From positions 2,294,001 through 2,358,000 of the forward strand of contig NZ_JAYERP010000001.1 of the NCBI RefSeq assembly GCF_034718895.1: a stretch of 64,000 nt of DNA, written 5' to 3'. This document shows, in pieces, positions 34,326-44,758 of this stretch. Source of the DNA: Paenibacillus phoenicis (GTDB lineage Bacteria > Bacillota > Bacilli > Paenibacillales > Paenibacillaceae). The translations under genes were made by a program, and so were the position numbers. How positions within the stretch are numbered: position 1 is the first letter of the stretch; each line of letters begins with the position of its first letter. The notes beneath the pieces were generated by a model. That model searched no databases. It was not told the DNA's origin and saw only the letters and a program-made list of their open reading frames with translations.

Positions 34326-35969
34326 TTAAGCTTGATGCGGAGCCGAGGCTTTTGCCGCTTGCACCGCACCTTCCTCGCCGCCTTCCTTGGCAGTTTGGGG
34401 TGTTGGTTCCTGGTTCGTGGACCGAAGCGGCAGCTCACGAAGGAAGAAGACCAGCACGAAGGCCACAACCAACACCAACGTACCTGTAAAGAATACGGTA
34501 GACAACGTAGTTCCCAAGGCATCACGGATGCCTTGGATCATCTGTGCAAACAGCGGCTGTGCATCAGCCGGCAAACTTGCTTGCGTTTGCTCCAGCAGCG
34601 GCTTGTTCATCAACGTCTGCGGATTAGCGAAGGCCGTCATTCGCTGAACCAATTGCGGATCCATCTGGCTCATATCCGGTGCAGACGAGGATTGCAGCGC
34701 CTCTTTCAGGTTTTTCGTCAAGTTGTTGGACATGACCGTCCCCATCACGGCGATCCCAATCGTACCGCCAAGGTTACGGAACAGCTGCGTCGATGCAGTA
34801 ACAACGCCAAGCTCTTTATGCGGCACGGCATTTTGCGTGGCCAGCGAGAATACCGGCATCCCGACACCCAAGCCTAAACCAAATACGATCATACTAAGAA
34901 TGGCAACCGGTACGCTGTTCATGAAGATCATGATGACCATCCCTGCGATCATGATCGGAATACCAAACAAGGCAAACTGTTTGTATTTCCCTTTCTTGGC
35001 GATTAACTGACCAGTGATGGCGCTCGCGACAACCATGACGATAGACATCGGCATCGTAACGTAGCCGGCATAAGTCGGCGAAATGCCCAACACGCCCTGT
35101 ACGAAGAACGACAAGTAAATCAGGGCGCCCATCATTCCGAAGTTCATAATAAAACCGATAATATTCGAAATCGTCACCACATCGTTTTTAAACAAGTGCA
35201 GCGGCAAAATCGGATTTTTCGCCTTCGATTCCACGAACACGAAGATCAAACCAGACACGACTGTGGCCACCAGCAAACCGATGATTTGCGTCGAACCCCA
35301 AGCGTAGGTCGTTCCCGCCCAAGAGAAGGCCAACAGCAGCGGCACAATTGTTGTCGTCATAAACAACGAGCCTACATAGTCGATACTTTGAGATCTGCCG
35401 CGTTCCATCTTTGGAAATAGCGACAAAATCATGATAAATGCTACGATGCCCAGCGGCAGGAAGATCCAGAACAGCCAGTGCCAATCCATGTGATCGACGA
35501 GGTAACCGCCCAAGGTTGGGCCAAGTACGCTCGAAAAGCCAAAAATCGCGGTCATCAGACCCATCCATTTCCCGCGCTCCCGCGGCGGGAACAAGTCACC
35601 TACAGCCGTAAAGGCCGTCGACTGGATAATCCCGGCGCCGATCCCTTGAATCCCCCGGTAAGCGATGAACTGGAACACGTCCGAAGACGTCCCCGTCATA
35701 AAAGCGCCCACCATAAACAGCAGAATCCCAATCAACAGGAACGGCTTCCGCCCGTACATATCGGACAGCTTGCCGACCAGGACGGTAGCAATTGTGGACG
35801 TCAGCAAGTAAATATTGATCGTCCAAGTATAATAGTCCATGCCGTCCAGAATCGAAATAATTCGCGGCATGGCTGTGCTCACGATCGTCTGGTTGATGGC
35901 GGCGAAGAACATCGCGGCCATGATAGCGATCATGATCGAAACTTTGCGTTTAAGTGATAAATGTTCCAT
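34326..35969 (-). CDS. MFS multidrug exporter, DHA2 (EmrB/QacA) family
   Basis: A 547-residue membrane protein with 14 predicted segments, motif A GKLSDMYGRKPFLL and motif C LGPTLGGYLVD. These proton-driven pumps export drugs. The C-terminal tail is charged and rich in Ala, Gln and Glu. It lies 18 bp after a MarR gene on the same strand, so the two form a repressor-pump operon. Confidence 0.9.
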   Translation of the reverse strand: MEHLSLKRKVSIMIAIMAAMFFAAINQTIVSTAMPRIISILDGMDYYTWTINIYLLTSTIATVLVGKLSDMYGRKPFLLIGILLFMVGAFMTGTSSDVFQFIAYRGIQGIGAGIIQSTAFTAVGDLFPPRERGKWMGLMTAIFGFSSVLGPTLGGYLVDHMDWHWLFWIFLPLGIVAFIMILSLFPKMERGRSQSIDYVGSLFMTTTIVPLLLAFSWAGTTYAWGSTQIIGLLVATVVSGLIFVFVESKAKNPILPLHLFKNDVVTISNIIGFIMNFGMMGALIYLSFFVQGVLGISPTYAGYVTMPMSIVMVVASAITGQLIAKKGKYKQFALFGIPIMIAGMVIMIFMNSVPVAILSMIVFGLGLGVGMPVFSLATQNAVPHKELGVVTASTQLFRNLGGTIGIAVMGTVMSNNLTKNLKEALQSSSAPDMSQMDPQLVQRMTAFANPQTLMNKPLLEQTQASLPADAQPLFAQMIQGIRDALGTTLSTVFFTGTLVLVVAFVLVFFLRELPLRSTNQEPTPQTAKEGGEEGAVQAAKASAPHQA

Positions 35970-35987
35970 GTAGTTTCTCCATCTCCG

Positions 35988-36425
35988 TTATGATTTATTT
36001 TCTATATTTGCAAGCACCACGCCAAGAATTCGCCGCAAATGCTGTAAATCTTCCTCATGCAGCTGATCAAAAATCCCCTCGAGCATCTCCTTCTGCCGTT
36101 CGGTGATCTGGTTGATGATTTCCCTCCCCCGATCGGTAATCGAGATGTTTACAACCCGGCGGTCGTTCTCCCCGCGTTCGCGGTTCACATACCCCTCCGT
36201 AACCAGCCGGTCCGTAATTCCCGTGATTGCTGCCGAGGTAATCCCCAAGCTCTCTGCGATCTGCGATACGGTATGCGTACCGGAGGTGTGCAGCATGTAG
36301 AGCATTTTATATTGCGGAAAACTAAGGTTAAACTCACCCCCGCGTTTGTTCCACTCCTGCGTGATCGCCTTGAACAGCGTTCGAAACATCGAGGTGACTT
36401 CGAACAGCTCTTCTTTTTTCACCAA
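35988..36425 (-). CDS. MarR-family repressor of the adjacent exporter
   Basis: A 145-residue winged-helix regulator: SFPQYKMLYMLHTSGTHTVS, IAESLGITSAAITGITDRLV and the wing RERGENDRRVVNISITDRG are all MarR hallmarks. The start is TTG or the next codon GTG; GGAGGAG sits 7 nt before the TTG. The AT-rich region immediately upstream has several TTAATT/AATTAA elements that probably hold its operator and promoter. Confidence 0.88.
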   Translation of the reverse strand: MVKKEELFEVTSMFRTLFKAITQEWNKRGGEFNLSFPQYKMLYMLHTSGTHTVSQIAESLGITSAAITGITDRLVTEGYVNRERGENDRRVVNISITDRGREIINQITERQKEMLEGIFDQLHEEDLQHLRRILGVVLANIENKS

Positions 36426-36461
36426 CGTTTCTCTCCTCCTTCCTGCCTTGAGCCGTTCGAT

Positions 36462-36535
36462 TAATTTAACAATTTAATTAATTTACTACTTAAATATTTC
36501 AGCGGTTAATAATATACTCCTTAATAAATCCCCCG
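36462..36535. promoter_or_regulatory. AT-rich promoter/operator region of the MarR-exporter operon
   Basis: Overlapping TTAATT, AATTTAATTAA and TTAATA elements lie 40-110 bp upstream of the MarR start. MarR sites are AT-rich palindromes, so this is the likely operator, but exact boundaries cannot be given. Confidence 0.35.
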
Positions 36536-36653
36536 TCAAGCACCCGGCTCAACGAACTTTTTGACAGCGGAAAATGCGGCCCTGGTTATCCCCCTCCACT
36601 TTTGCTGCTCAATGCGGGCTTCCCGCTCCTTTTCCCCCTTATCCCCTTTTTTC

Positions 36654-36690
36654 GAGCCTCTTTTACACCATTATCCCTTTCGTTCAGAAA
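36654..36690 (-). repeat. Dispersed GGGATAATGG repeat, copy C
   Basis: On the minus strand TTCTGAACGAAAGGGATAAT then GGTGTAAAAGAGGCT matches copy B (27815-27849) at 29 of 35 positions. Confidence 0.45.
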
Positions 36691-36695
36691 TAGGT

Positions 36696-36747
36696 GATTA
36701 AATCATCCGACCTTTATAGGAGATGAATTCATCCAACCTTTTTAGAG
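36696..36747 (+). repeat. Two tandem 26-bp imperfect repeats upstream of the IS1595-like gene
   Basis: GATTAAATCATCCGACCTTT followed by ATAGGA (36696-36721) is repeated as GATGAATTCATCCAACCTTT followed by TTAGAG (36722-36747). The copies are contiguous and about 80% identical. They end 36 bp before the -35 element and could be regulator sites. Confidence 0.5.
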
Positions 36748-36782
36748 TAGATAGAACAAGATGGAGAGTTGGAATATTTTTC

Positions 36783-36835
36783 TTGATTTACGAACAGGTG
36801 TTTGGTATAATGATAACAAAGGGAACATATGTTCA
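36783..36835 (+). promoter_or_regulatory. Sigma-A promoter flanked by two LexA-type (SOS) boxes
   Basis: The -35 TTGATT (36783-36788) and -10 TATAAT (36806-36811) are 17 bp apart, with an extended TGG before the -10. CGAACAGGTGTTTG (36791-36804) lies between them and matches 13 of 14 positions of the Bacillus LexA consensus CGAACRNRYGTTYC. GGAACATATGTTCA (36822-36835) lies over the start region and has perfect GAAC/GTTC arms. The box centres are 31 bp apart, about three helical turns. Confidence 0.7.
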
Positions 36836-36876
36836 TATTCGTTGAGTTAGAGGGATTTAAATTGGAGGGATCGGGC

Positions 36877-37782
36877 ATGGGTTTTTATACGAATGCAGAG
36901 CTTCAATCTATCAGTAGCCGTTTTCAAAGTGAAGCCGACTGCATCGAGGCGATCATCGCTATGAAGTGGCCAAACGGATTTGTTTGCCCGCGCTGCGCTT
37001 ATACCGAATGCACCCGCCTGTCCTCCCGACGACTTCCTTTGTTTGAGTGCAGAAGATGCGGCTATCAAGCCTCGCCTTTGGTCGGCACCATTTTTGAAAG
37101 AACCCATCTGCCTTTGGTGAAGTGGTTCCAAGCCATGGAGCTGTTTCTGCTTCCCGACGGCATCTCGGCGCTGCGGTTGAGTCAGGTAATCCAAGTTACC
37201 TACAAGACCGCTTGGCTCATGCTGCACAAAATCCGCCATACCCTCGGTGAATGTGATGCCCGGGAACTGCTCTCTGGAGAGGTAAAGGTGAACCGCGATC
37301 AGTATGGGACGGACACCAACCGCTTTCATCCAGCTTCTCAACCTTATGCCACCGCAGTCGTCGCCGGCTGCACGGTCACGGAGTCTGGTGAGCCCGAGCG
37401 AGTGAAGATCCAACTGATACCGCATAAAAGAGGAGGCGAGCAATGGGCTACCCGGCGCGATCTCGCGGAGTTCATCAACAAGCATGTAGACGTCCATACC
37501 TCAACCAAGCGGTGGTTCCCTTTCGTTCATCGGATGTATCTGCCCCTACGGAGAGTTGTGAGAGAAGCGAGGGACTCTATCAGACGCACGTATGTTGCCT
37601 TGGGGATAACGCATTTGCAGGCGTATTTGAATGAGTACACCGTCCGCCGTTACCTGCGCATGACCTTTTCCGAGGAAGAAATGCGCCAGGACCTGCTGCA
37701 GATGTGCCTGTCCATTCCAGCGATCCCTTACCGCCAGTTAATCGCACATCACCAGAACCCGTCCATTGCAGCTGCAGCTTAA
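36877..37782 (+). CDS. IS1595/ISXO2-like protein with degenerate catalytic domain, SOS-type promoter
   Basis: The 301-residue protein has the IS1595 N-terminus: WPNGFVCPRCAY and FECRRCGYQASPLVGTIFE form a zinc ribbon, followed by PLVKWFQAMELFL and TYKTAWLMLHKIR. The DDE part is altered: the usual VDE is VNR (GEVKVNRDQYG), the second Asp (usually in TDxxxAY) is absent, and the ESFW region is not recognisable. The C-terminal THLQAYLNEYTVRRYLR still matches the family. ATG at 36877 follows GGAGGG; the frame could start at 36829 but that overlaps the LexA box. No terminal inverted repeats or target duplication were seen. It is probably domesticated or decayed rather than mobile. Confidence 0.75.
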   Translation: MGFYTNAELQSISSRFQSEADCIEAIIAMKWPNGFVCPRCAYTECTRLSSRRLPLFECRRCGYQASPLVGTIFERTHLPLVKWFQAMELFLLPDGISALRLSQVIQVTYKTAWLMLHKIRHTLGECDARELLSGEVKVNRDQYGTDTNRFHPASQPYATAVVAGCTVTESGEPERVKIQLIPHKRGGEQWATRRDLAEFINKHVDVHTSTKRWFPFVHRMYLPLRRVVREARDSIRRTYVALGITHLQAYLNEYTVRRYLRMTFSEEEMRQDLLQMCLSIPAIPYRQLIAHHQNPSIAAAA

Positions 37783-37839
37783 TGCAAGGGCTGAACAACA
37801 GGCAAGGGATAAATCTGTATTCAAATCTATATTAAAATA

Positions 37840-38215
37840 TGTGCTCGAATCTGTATTTGGATATGTATTGTAATATATATTCATGATACATGTATATAAT
37901 CTATACCAATTTCTATTACCAAATACATATCCAAATATGCAACCACATCAATATCTACATCTGCACCTTCAACAATATCTATAACTATGCATACATTTAT
38001 GCCTATGCCTATATCTATATCTATATCCATATCCATGTCCATGTCCATGTCTATATCTTGCCTGTGTCTGTGTCTATGTCTATGTCTATGTCTATGTCTA
38101 TCTTTACTTCTAATTCTGTTTCTAATTCTGTTTCTGTTTATGTTTCTACTTCCGTTTGTATTACTCTTTCTTTACTCTTTCAATTTTTGCTTACTGTTAC
38201 TCTTTCTCTTTCTTC
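37840..38215. repeat. Low-complexity hexanucleotide-periodic sequence
   Basis: From about 37840 the plus strand turns into pyrimidine-rich sequence with a 6-nt period: TCTATA/TCCATG/TCTATG units at about 37990-38105, then TTCTAA and TTTCTG units to about 38215. A 115-codon frame over it encodes only alternating Tyr/Ile and Ser/Met and is an artefact of the repeat. This fills the gap between the IS1595-like gene and the beta-galactosidase terminator. Confidence 0.85.
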
Positions 38216-38281
38216 AACACCTGATGCAACGGGATAATCCTTCAAAAGGGGGGATCGGATAGACGACCTACCCCCGTAACC

Positions 38282-38328
38282 GTAAAAAACCGCTCACCCA
38301 GCCACTAGGCCAGGGAACGGTTCTTTAC
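38282..38328 (-). terminator. Terminator of the beta-galactosidase gene
   Basis: On the minus strand AAGAACCGTTC pairs with GAGCGGTTTTTT around an internal stem-loop (CTGGCC..GGCTGG), ending in a T run about 20 bp past the stop. Confidence 0.7.
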
Positions 38329-38345
38329 TACGACTGATCCAGTCC

Positions 38346-41387
<3,042 letters not shown>

Positions 41388-41410
41388 CTAATTCACACTC
41401 CCCAAACGAT

Positions 41411-41439
41411 TTGCTCTCATTATAGAGGTGGGATATAAT
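41411..41439 (+). promoter_or_regulatory. Sigma-A promoter of the AraC gene, overlapping the lacZ control region
   Basis: TTGCTC and TATAAT are 17 bp apart, 63 bp upstream of the AraC ATG. On the minus strand a second TATAAT (41418-41423) lies inside the spacer and could be the lacZ -10, so the divergent promoters overlap. Confidence 0.55.
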
Positions 41440-41501
41440 CGGGCGGAAGCCACAAATCGGACAAACCACCAGACAAAATGGACAAATTGGAGGAACTCCC
41501 C

Positions 41502-42383
41502 ATGGACCTGCTTCCGCTCAGAAGTAATTTAACCCCTTCCCGCAACGAGCTTCTGCCGTTATCCGTTTATACAGTTGGTACGGAAATTCAGCCTCCGCTC
41601 ACGCGGATGAAGGGATTCTCGGCGCATCAGCTGTTCTTGACGATCTCCGGGACAGGGCAGTTTCGCCGGCTTTATGTTAACAAGGACAAATGGGACATTC
41701 TTCGCCCCGGCCAATTACTCTACATCCCCGCCGGCTGCGCTCATGAATATATGCCTTACGGGGAGGAGCCCTGGTTCGTCGGGTATGTCACATTGCTGGA
41801 AAACTTCGGCGAGGTGCTAAGCCATTGGGGCTTTGGGGATGCCCCTCGGCTGCTGCAGCTCTCGGACGTCTCGTTATTTACGGATCGCCTGCTTGCCATC
41901 TGGCAGCTGTCCGGCAACGAGCATGACCCTTGGCGAACGACCGAGCTGCTGTATTCGTTGTTTCTAGCCATCCTCAAGGATACGTCAGGCCAAACGAGCG
42001 TAGAGGCCGATTCAGGCGTCCCAGTGGTACCGCCCGCCGCTCCCCCCGCCTCATACCGGGCGTCGGTTGTAGATGTTGCGATTCGCTTCCTGCATGACCA
42101 CTTGAATCGGCCGATCACCATCGCCGGACTGGCAGGCCACGTCGGCTACTCGCAGAAGCAGCTGACCCGGCTCTTCCGGCAAGCGATGGGGTTAACGCCG
42201 CTGCAATACCTTCATCAGATCCGGCTGAAAACAGCCCGGCACCTATTGATGGATCATCCCGACATGACGATCCGTCAAGCCGCGGCTTATGTCGGCTTAG
42301 AGCCGGTTTATTTCGCCCGGCTTTACAAGCGCGAGTTCGGCCGGCTGCCGTCGGAGGAGCTTCGCGGAAGGGAAAGCGGCTGA
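41502..42383 (+). CDS. AraC-family regulator, probable activator of lacZ
   Basis: A 293-residue protein with an N-terminal cupin sensor (GQLLYIPAGCAHEYMPYGEE) and C-terminal double helix-turn-helix (PITIAGLAGHVGYSQKQLTR, then AAAYVGLEPVYFARLYKREF). The ATG at 41502 is preferred because GGAGG sits 8 nt upstream; a frame from 41478 lacks one. It is transcribed divergently from beta-galactosidase with overlapping promoters. A beta-galactoside or galactose inducer is inferred. Confidence 0.87.
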   Translation: MDLLPLRSNLTPSRNELLPLSVYTVGTEIQPPLTRMKGFSAHQLFLTISGTGQFRRLYVNKDKWDILRPGQLLYIPAGCAHEYMPYGEEPWFVGYVTLLENFGEVLSHWGFGDAPRLLQLSDVSLFTDRLLAIWQLSGNEHDPWRTTELLYSLFLAILKDTSGQTSVEADSGVPVVPPAAPPASYRASVVDVAIRFLHDHLNRPITIAGLAGHVGYSQKQLTRLFRQAMGLTPLQYLHQIRLKTARHLLMDHPDMTIRQAAAYVGLEPVYFARLYKREFGRLPSEELRGRESG

Positions 42384-42409
42384 TGACCGCTCCGGGCGCG
42401 AACCCCTTC

Positions 42410-43330
42410 CTATGGCGCGGAATGCAGCAGATGCTGGGCGATAAATTCTGGCCACGCCGCGCGCATTTCCGCGGTTTCCATATGACCGCCGCCGGTGATG
42501 ACGGTTTGCCAATGGTTGGGCTTTCCAGCGGCTCCATAGGCTTCACGTAAGCCTTGATCAAGCAGCTGTACCCCTTCAAATGGGCATAACCGGTCGTTGC
42601 GGCCAACCAGGCTGAGACGGGGGCGGGGAACGATGAGCTTTTGAATATCGAGGGTCGTAAAATGCTTCAGCAGCCCGGGTACGTAGTAATAAAACCCGTG
42701 ATGTTCCAGACCGCGCCGCGCAATCAATGTTTCTGCATCAACCTGCCCGCAGAGGTCAACGACGACGCCCACCCGTTCGTCGAGCGCTGCCAGCCACCAC
42801 GCCATCAGCCCTCCCATGGACATGCCGATCGTGCCGATACGCGAAGGATCGATGTCTTCCCGGGTACACAGATAGTCGATCAGCCGATAATTATCGTAAA
42901 TCATCATGCCCCATAACGATCGTCCGGTCCACAACATTTCTTTTACAAGCTCGCCTTCGGTCTTGCCGCTGCGCTCATGAAAGCCCCACATATCTATGCT
43001 GCATACCGCGCAGCCTAGGCCGGTCAGCACCTTGGCAAAAGACGGTTCTTGAAGATAACCGCTGCTGCGAATCAACTCCTTGCGGCCGTTCCCGTAATTT
43101 CCGCCGTGGGAGTGATTAAACACGACAAGCGGGTAAGGTCCCTCCCCTTCCTGCGGCTTAGCGAAATATGCCGGTACCGGCTCCAGCCCGTTTAAATCCA
43201 GCAGCAAGGTCTCCAGCTCATATCCGTCCAACGCCTCCCGCTTTAATAACCGGGCGGAAACCGGTCTTTCAAAGGACGGCAACTCCCCAAGCGCCTCCCA
43301 TAGCTTTGATCGCTGCTCCTCAACGTGCAT
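42410..43330 (-). CDS. Alpha/beta hydrolase, dienelactone hydrolase or acetyl esterase type
   Basis: A 306-residue cytoplasmic hydrolase. The nucleophile elbow is GMSMGG, the acid is probably in SLVGRNDRLCPFEG, and the catalytic His is in TGGGHMET. VFNHSHGGNYGNG forms the oxyanion region. It resembles acetyl-xylan esterase/DLH-like enzymes seen near carbohydrate operons. A cre-like site lies 35 bp upstream. It is divergent from the LacI gene beside the uronate genes, so it may remove esters from pectin-derived sugars; this is inference. Confidence 0.75.
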   Translation of the reverse strand: MHVEEQRSKLWEALGELPSFERPVSARLLKREALDGYELETLLLDLNGLEPVPAYFAKPQEGEGPYPLVVFNHSHGGNYGNGRKELIRSSGYLQEPSFAKVLTGLGCAVCSIDMWGFHERSGKTEGELVKEMLWTGRSLWGMMIYDNYRLIDYLCTREDIDPSRIGTIGMSMGGLMAWWLAALDERVGVVVDLCGQVDAETLIARRGLEHHGFYYYVPGLLKHFTTLDIQKLIVPRPRLSLVGRNDRLCPFEGVQLLDQGLREAYGAAGKPNHWQTVITGGGHMETAEMRAAWPEFIAQHLLHSAP

Positions 43331-43364
43331 ATCCGCTCATCCTCTCCGTTTATTTTACCGATAA

Positions 43365-43378
43365 TTATAGCGCTTACA
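43365..43378. promoter_or_regulatory. Candidate cre (CcpA) site
   Basis: Read on the minus strand TGTAAGCGCTATAA matches 13 of 14 positions of TGWAANCGNTNWCA. It lies 35 bp upstream of the alpha/beta hydrolase start, where CcpA binding would repress. Confidence 0.5.
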
Positions 43379-43401
43379 TTTAACTTGGGGCAAATTTTAT
43401 T

Positions 43402-43413
43402 TTCACGTGTGCA
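43402..43413. promoter_or_regulatory. Candidate operator shared with uxaB promoter
   Basis: TTCACGTGTGCA occurs here, in the region between the hydrolase and LacI genes, and again at 44690-44701 before uxaB. The central CG fits a LacI-type site. A related ACGTGAAAA lies at about 43460. Confidence 0.4.
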
Positions 43414-43500
43414 TTGCTTGTTTTTCTTGACTTTTTTAGATATCTGGGAATAGAATGAAAACGTGAAAAACTTGCGAATTCCTGCGGAAGTTGAGGTTCT

Positions 43501-44532
43501 ATGATTACGATTAAAGACATTGCCCGCGTGGCCGGTGTGTCCCACACCACGGTGTCCCGGGCGTTAAACGGGAGCCCGCTGATTAAGCCGGAGACGCGGG
43601 CGAAAATCGAAAAAATCGCCGCCGAAATGAATTATGTTCCGAATGTCAGCGCCAAAAGTCTGGTGATGAAGAAGACGTATACGATCGGTTTGTTCTTCTC
43701 CAGCATCGATCAAGGCACGTCGGCCAGCTTCCTCGTGGATGCGATTAAGGGCATTCACCATGCGCTGGATGAAAACTACAGTCTTACTGTGCACGGGATC
43801 GACGGCATCCGCCATTTGGAGGGCATTTCGCCGCACCGCTTCGATGGTATCCTAGTCATGAGCCAAAGCGATGCCGACAATGCGTTTATTTACCATGTGA
43901 AGCAGGCGGGCATCCCGCTCGTTGTCCTAAACCGCTATCTGGACGATCCCGGCATCGTGAACGTCGTTGCCAATGATCGGGAAGGGGTGCGGGAAGCGAT
44001 CAACTATGCGATCGCCCAAGGCCATCGGCGGCTGGCCATCATGGAAGGCAAAGCAGGCTTTCGGTCTGCGGCTGAACGGAAGCAAGGCTTCCTGGAAAGC
44101 TTACTCACCCATGGTCTTGCCCTTCCCGCTGAATATCAAGTTGCCGGAGATTACAGCATCGACAGCGGGTACCGGATGATGAACGCGCTGCTGGATCTGA
44201 AGGAGCCGCCAACGCTGGTGTTTTGCGCGAACGACGATATGGCGATCGGGGCGATGAACGCCTGCTTCGCCCGGGGCGTGAACGTGCCCAATCAGGTGTC
44301 GCTGATCGGGTTCGACGATATCGTGTTCGCAGGTTACACGAATCCAGCCTTGACGACCATCCGCAAGCCGGTTGCTGATATCAGCGAACTGGGAACCCGC
44401 AAGCTGATCGAGCTGATGCAACCCCCGAGTACAGAATCATCGGATAAGGAACAACCAACAGAACCACCTGGCGAGACCCTGTTCGTCCCAACGACGCTGG
44501 TGATCCGTCAGTCCGTGGCCAAGATCTCTTGA
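43501..44532 (+). CDS. LacI-family regulator, probable uronate repressor (ExuR-like role)
   Basis: A 343-residue repressor: the N-terminal helix-turn-helix IKDIARVAGVSHTTVSRALN and hinge, then a sugar-sensing domain with FDGILVMS and SLIGFDDIVFAGYTNPALTT. It starts with ATG behind GAGG. It is followed 226 bp later by uxaB-uxaA on the same strand and diverges from the hydrolase. Bacillus ExuR, which controls hexuronate genes, is also LacI-type, so control of uxaB-uxaA is likely. Confidence 0.87.
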   Translation: MITIKDIARVAGVSHTTVSRALNGSPLIKPETRAKIEKIAAEMNYVPNVSAKSLVMKKTYTIGLFFSSIDQGTSASFLVDAIKGIHHALDENYSLTVHGIDGIRHLEGISPHRFDGILVMSQSDADNAFIYHVKQAGIPLVVLNRYLDDPGIVNVVANDREGVREAINYAIAQGHRRLAIMEGKAGFRSAAERKQGFLESLLTHGLALPAEYQVAGDYSIDSGYRMMNALLDLKEPPTLVFCANDDMAIGAMNACFARGVNVPNQVSLIGFDDIVFAGYTNPALTTIRKPVADISELGTRKLIELMQPPSTESSDKEQPTEPPGETLFVPTTLVIRQSVAKIS

Positions 44533-44758
44533 TTTGAACTGTAGCGCTGAATTATGCTTATCGTCTGCAAGCCGCTATGGGTTGCTTCTGTTAGCCGCTA
44601 AGGGTTCGCTTCGTCCCGCACTTCGACAGCTTCTCAAGCTTGTCCTGGTCCTTTCCGGCAAGCCAGGCAGCTCGCCATACTCCAAAATGTTCACGTGTGC
44701 AAATACCTAACTTCTCTTAATCTCCTATCAGCATCTAAAACAAGGAGGCGAAAAAACG
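44533..44758 (+). promoter_or_regulatory. uxaB promoter region with candidate operator
   Basis: The gap holds TTCACGTGTGCA at 44690-44701, the same 12-mer as before the LacI gene. GACAGCTT..AAGCTTGTC and CCTGG..CCAGG inverted repeats lie near 44625-44670 but lack a T run, so they are not clear terminators. The rest shows no gene. Confidence 0.4.

Noticed and set aside
36829..36876. Upstream ATG start for the IS1595-like gene
   Set aside because: It lies within the LexA-type box with no Shine-Dalgarno; the ATG at 36877 follows GGAGGG.
36877..37782. Active insertion sequence
   Set aside because: Catalytic residues are missing, and no terminal inverted repeats or target-site duplication were found on either side.
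37890..38237. 115-codon frame of alternating Tyr/Ile and Ser/Met
   Set aside because: Product of the hexanucleotide repeat; no ribosome binding site.
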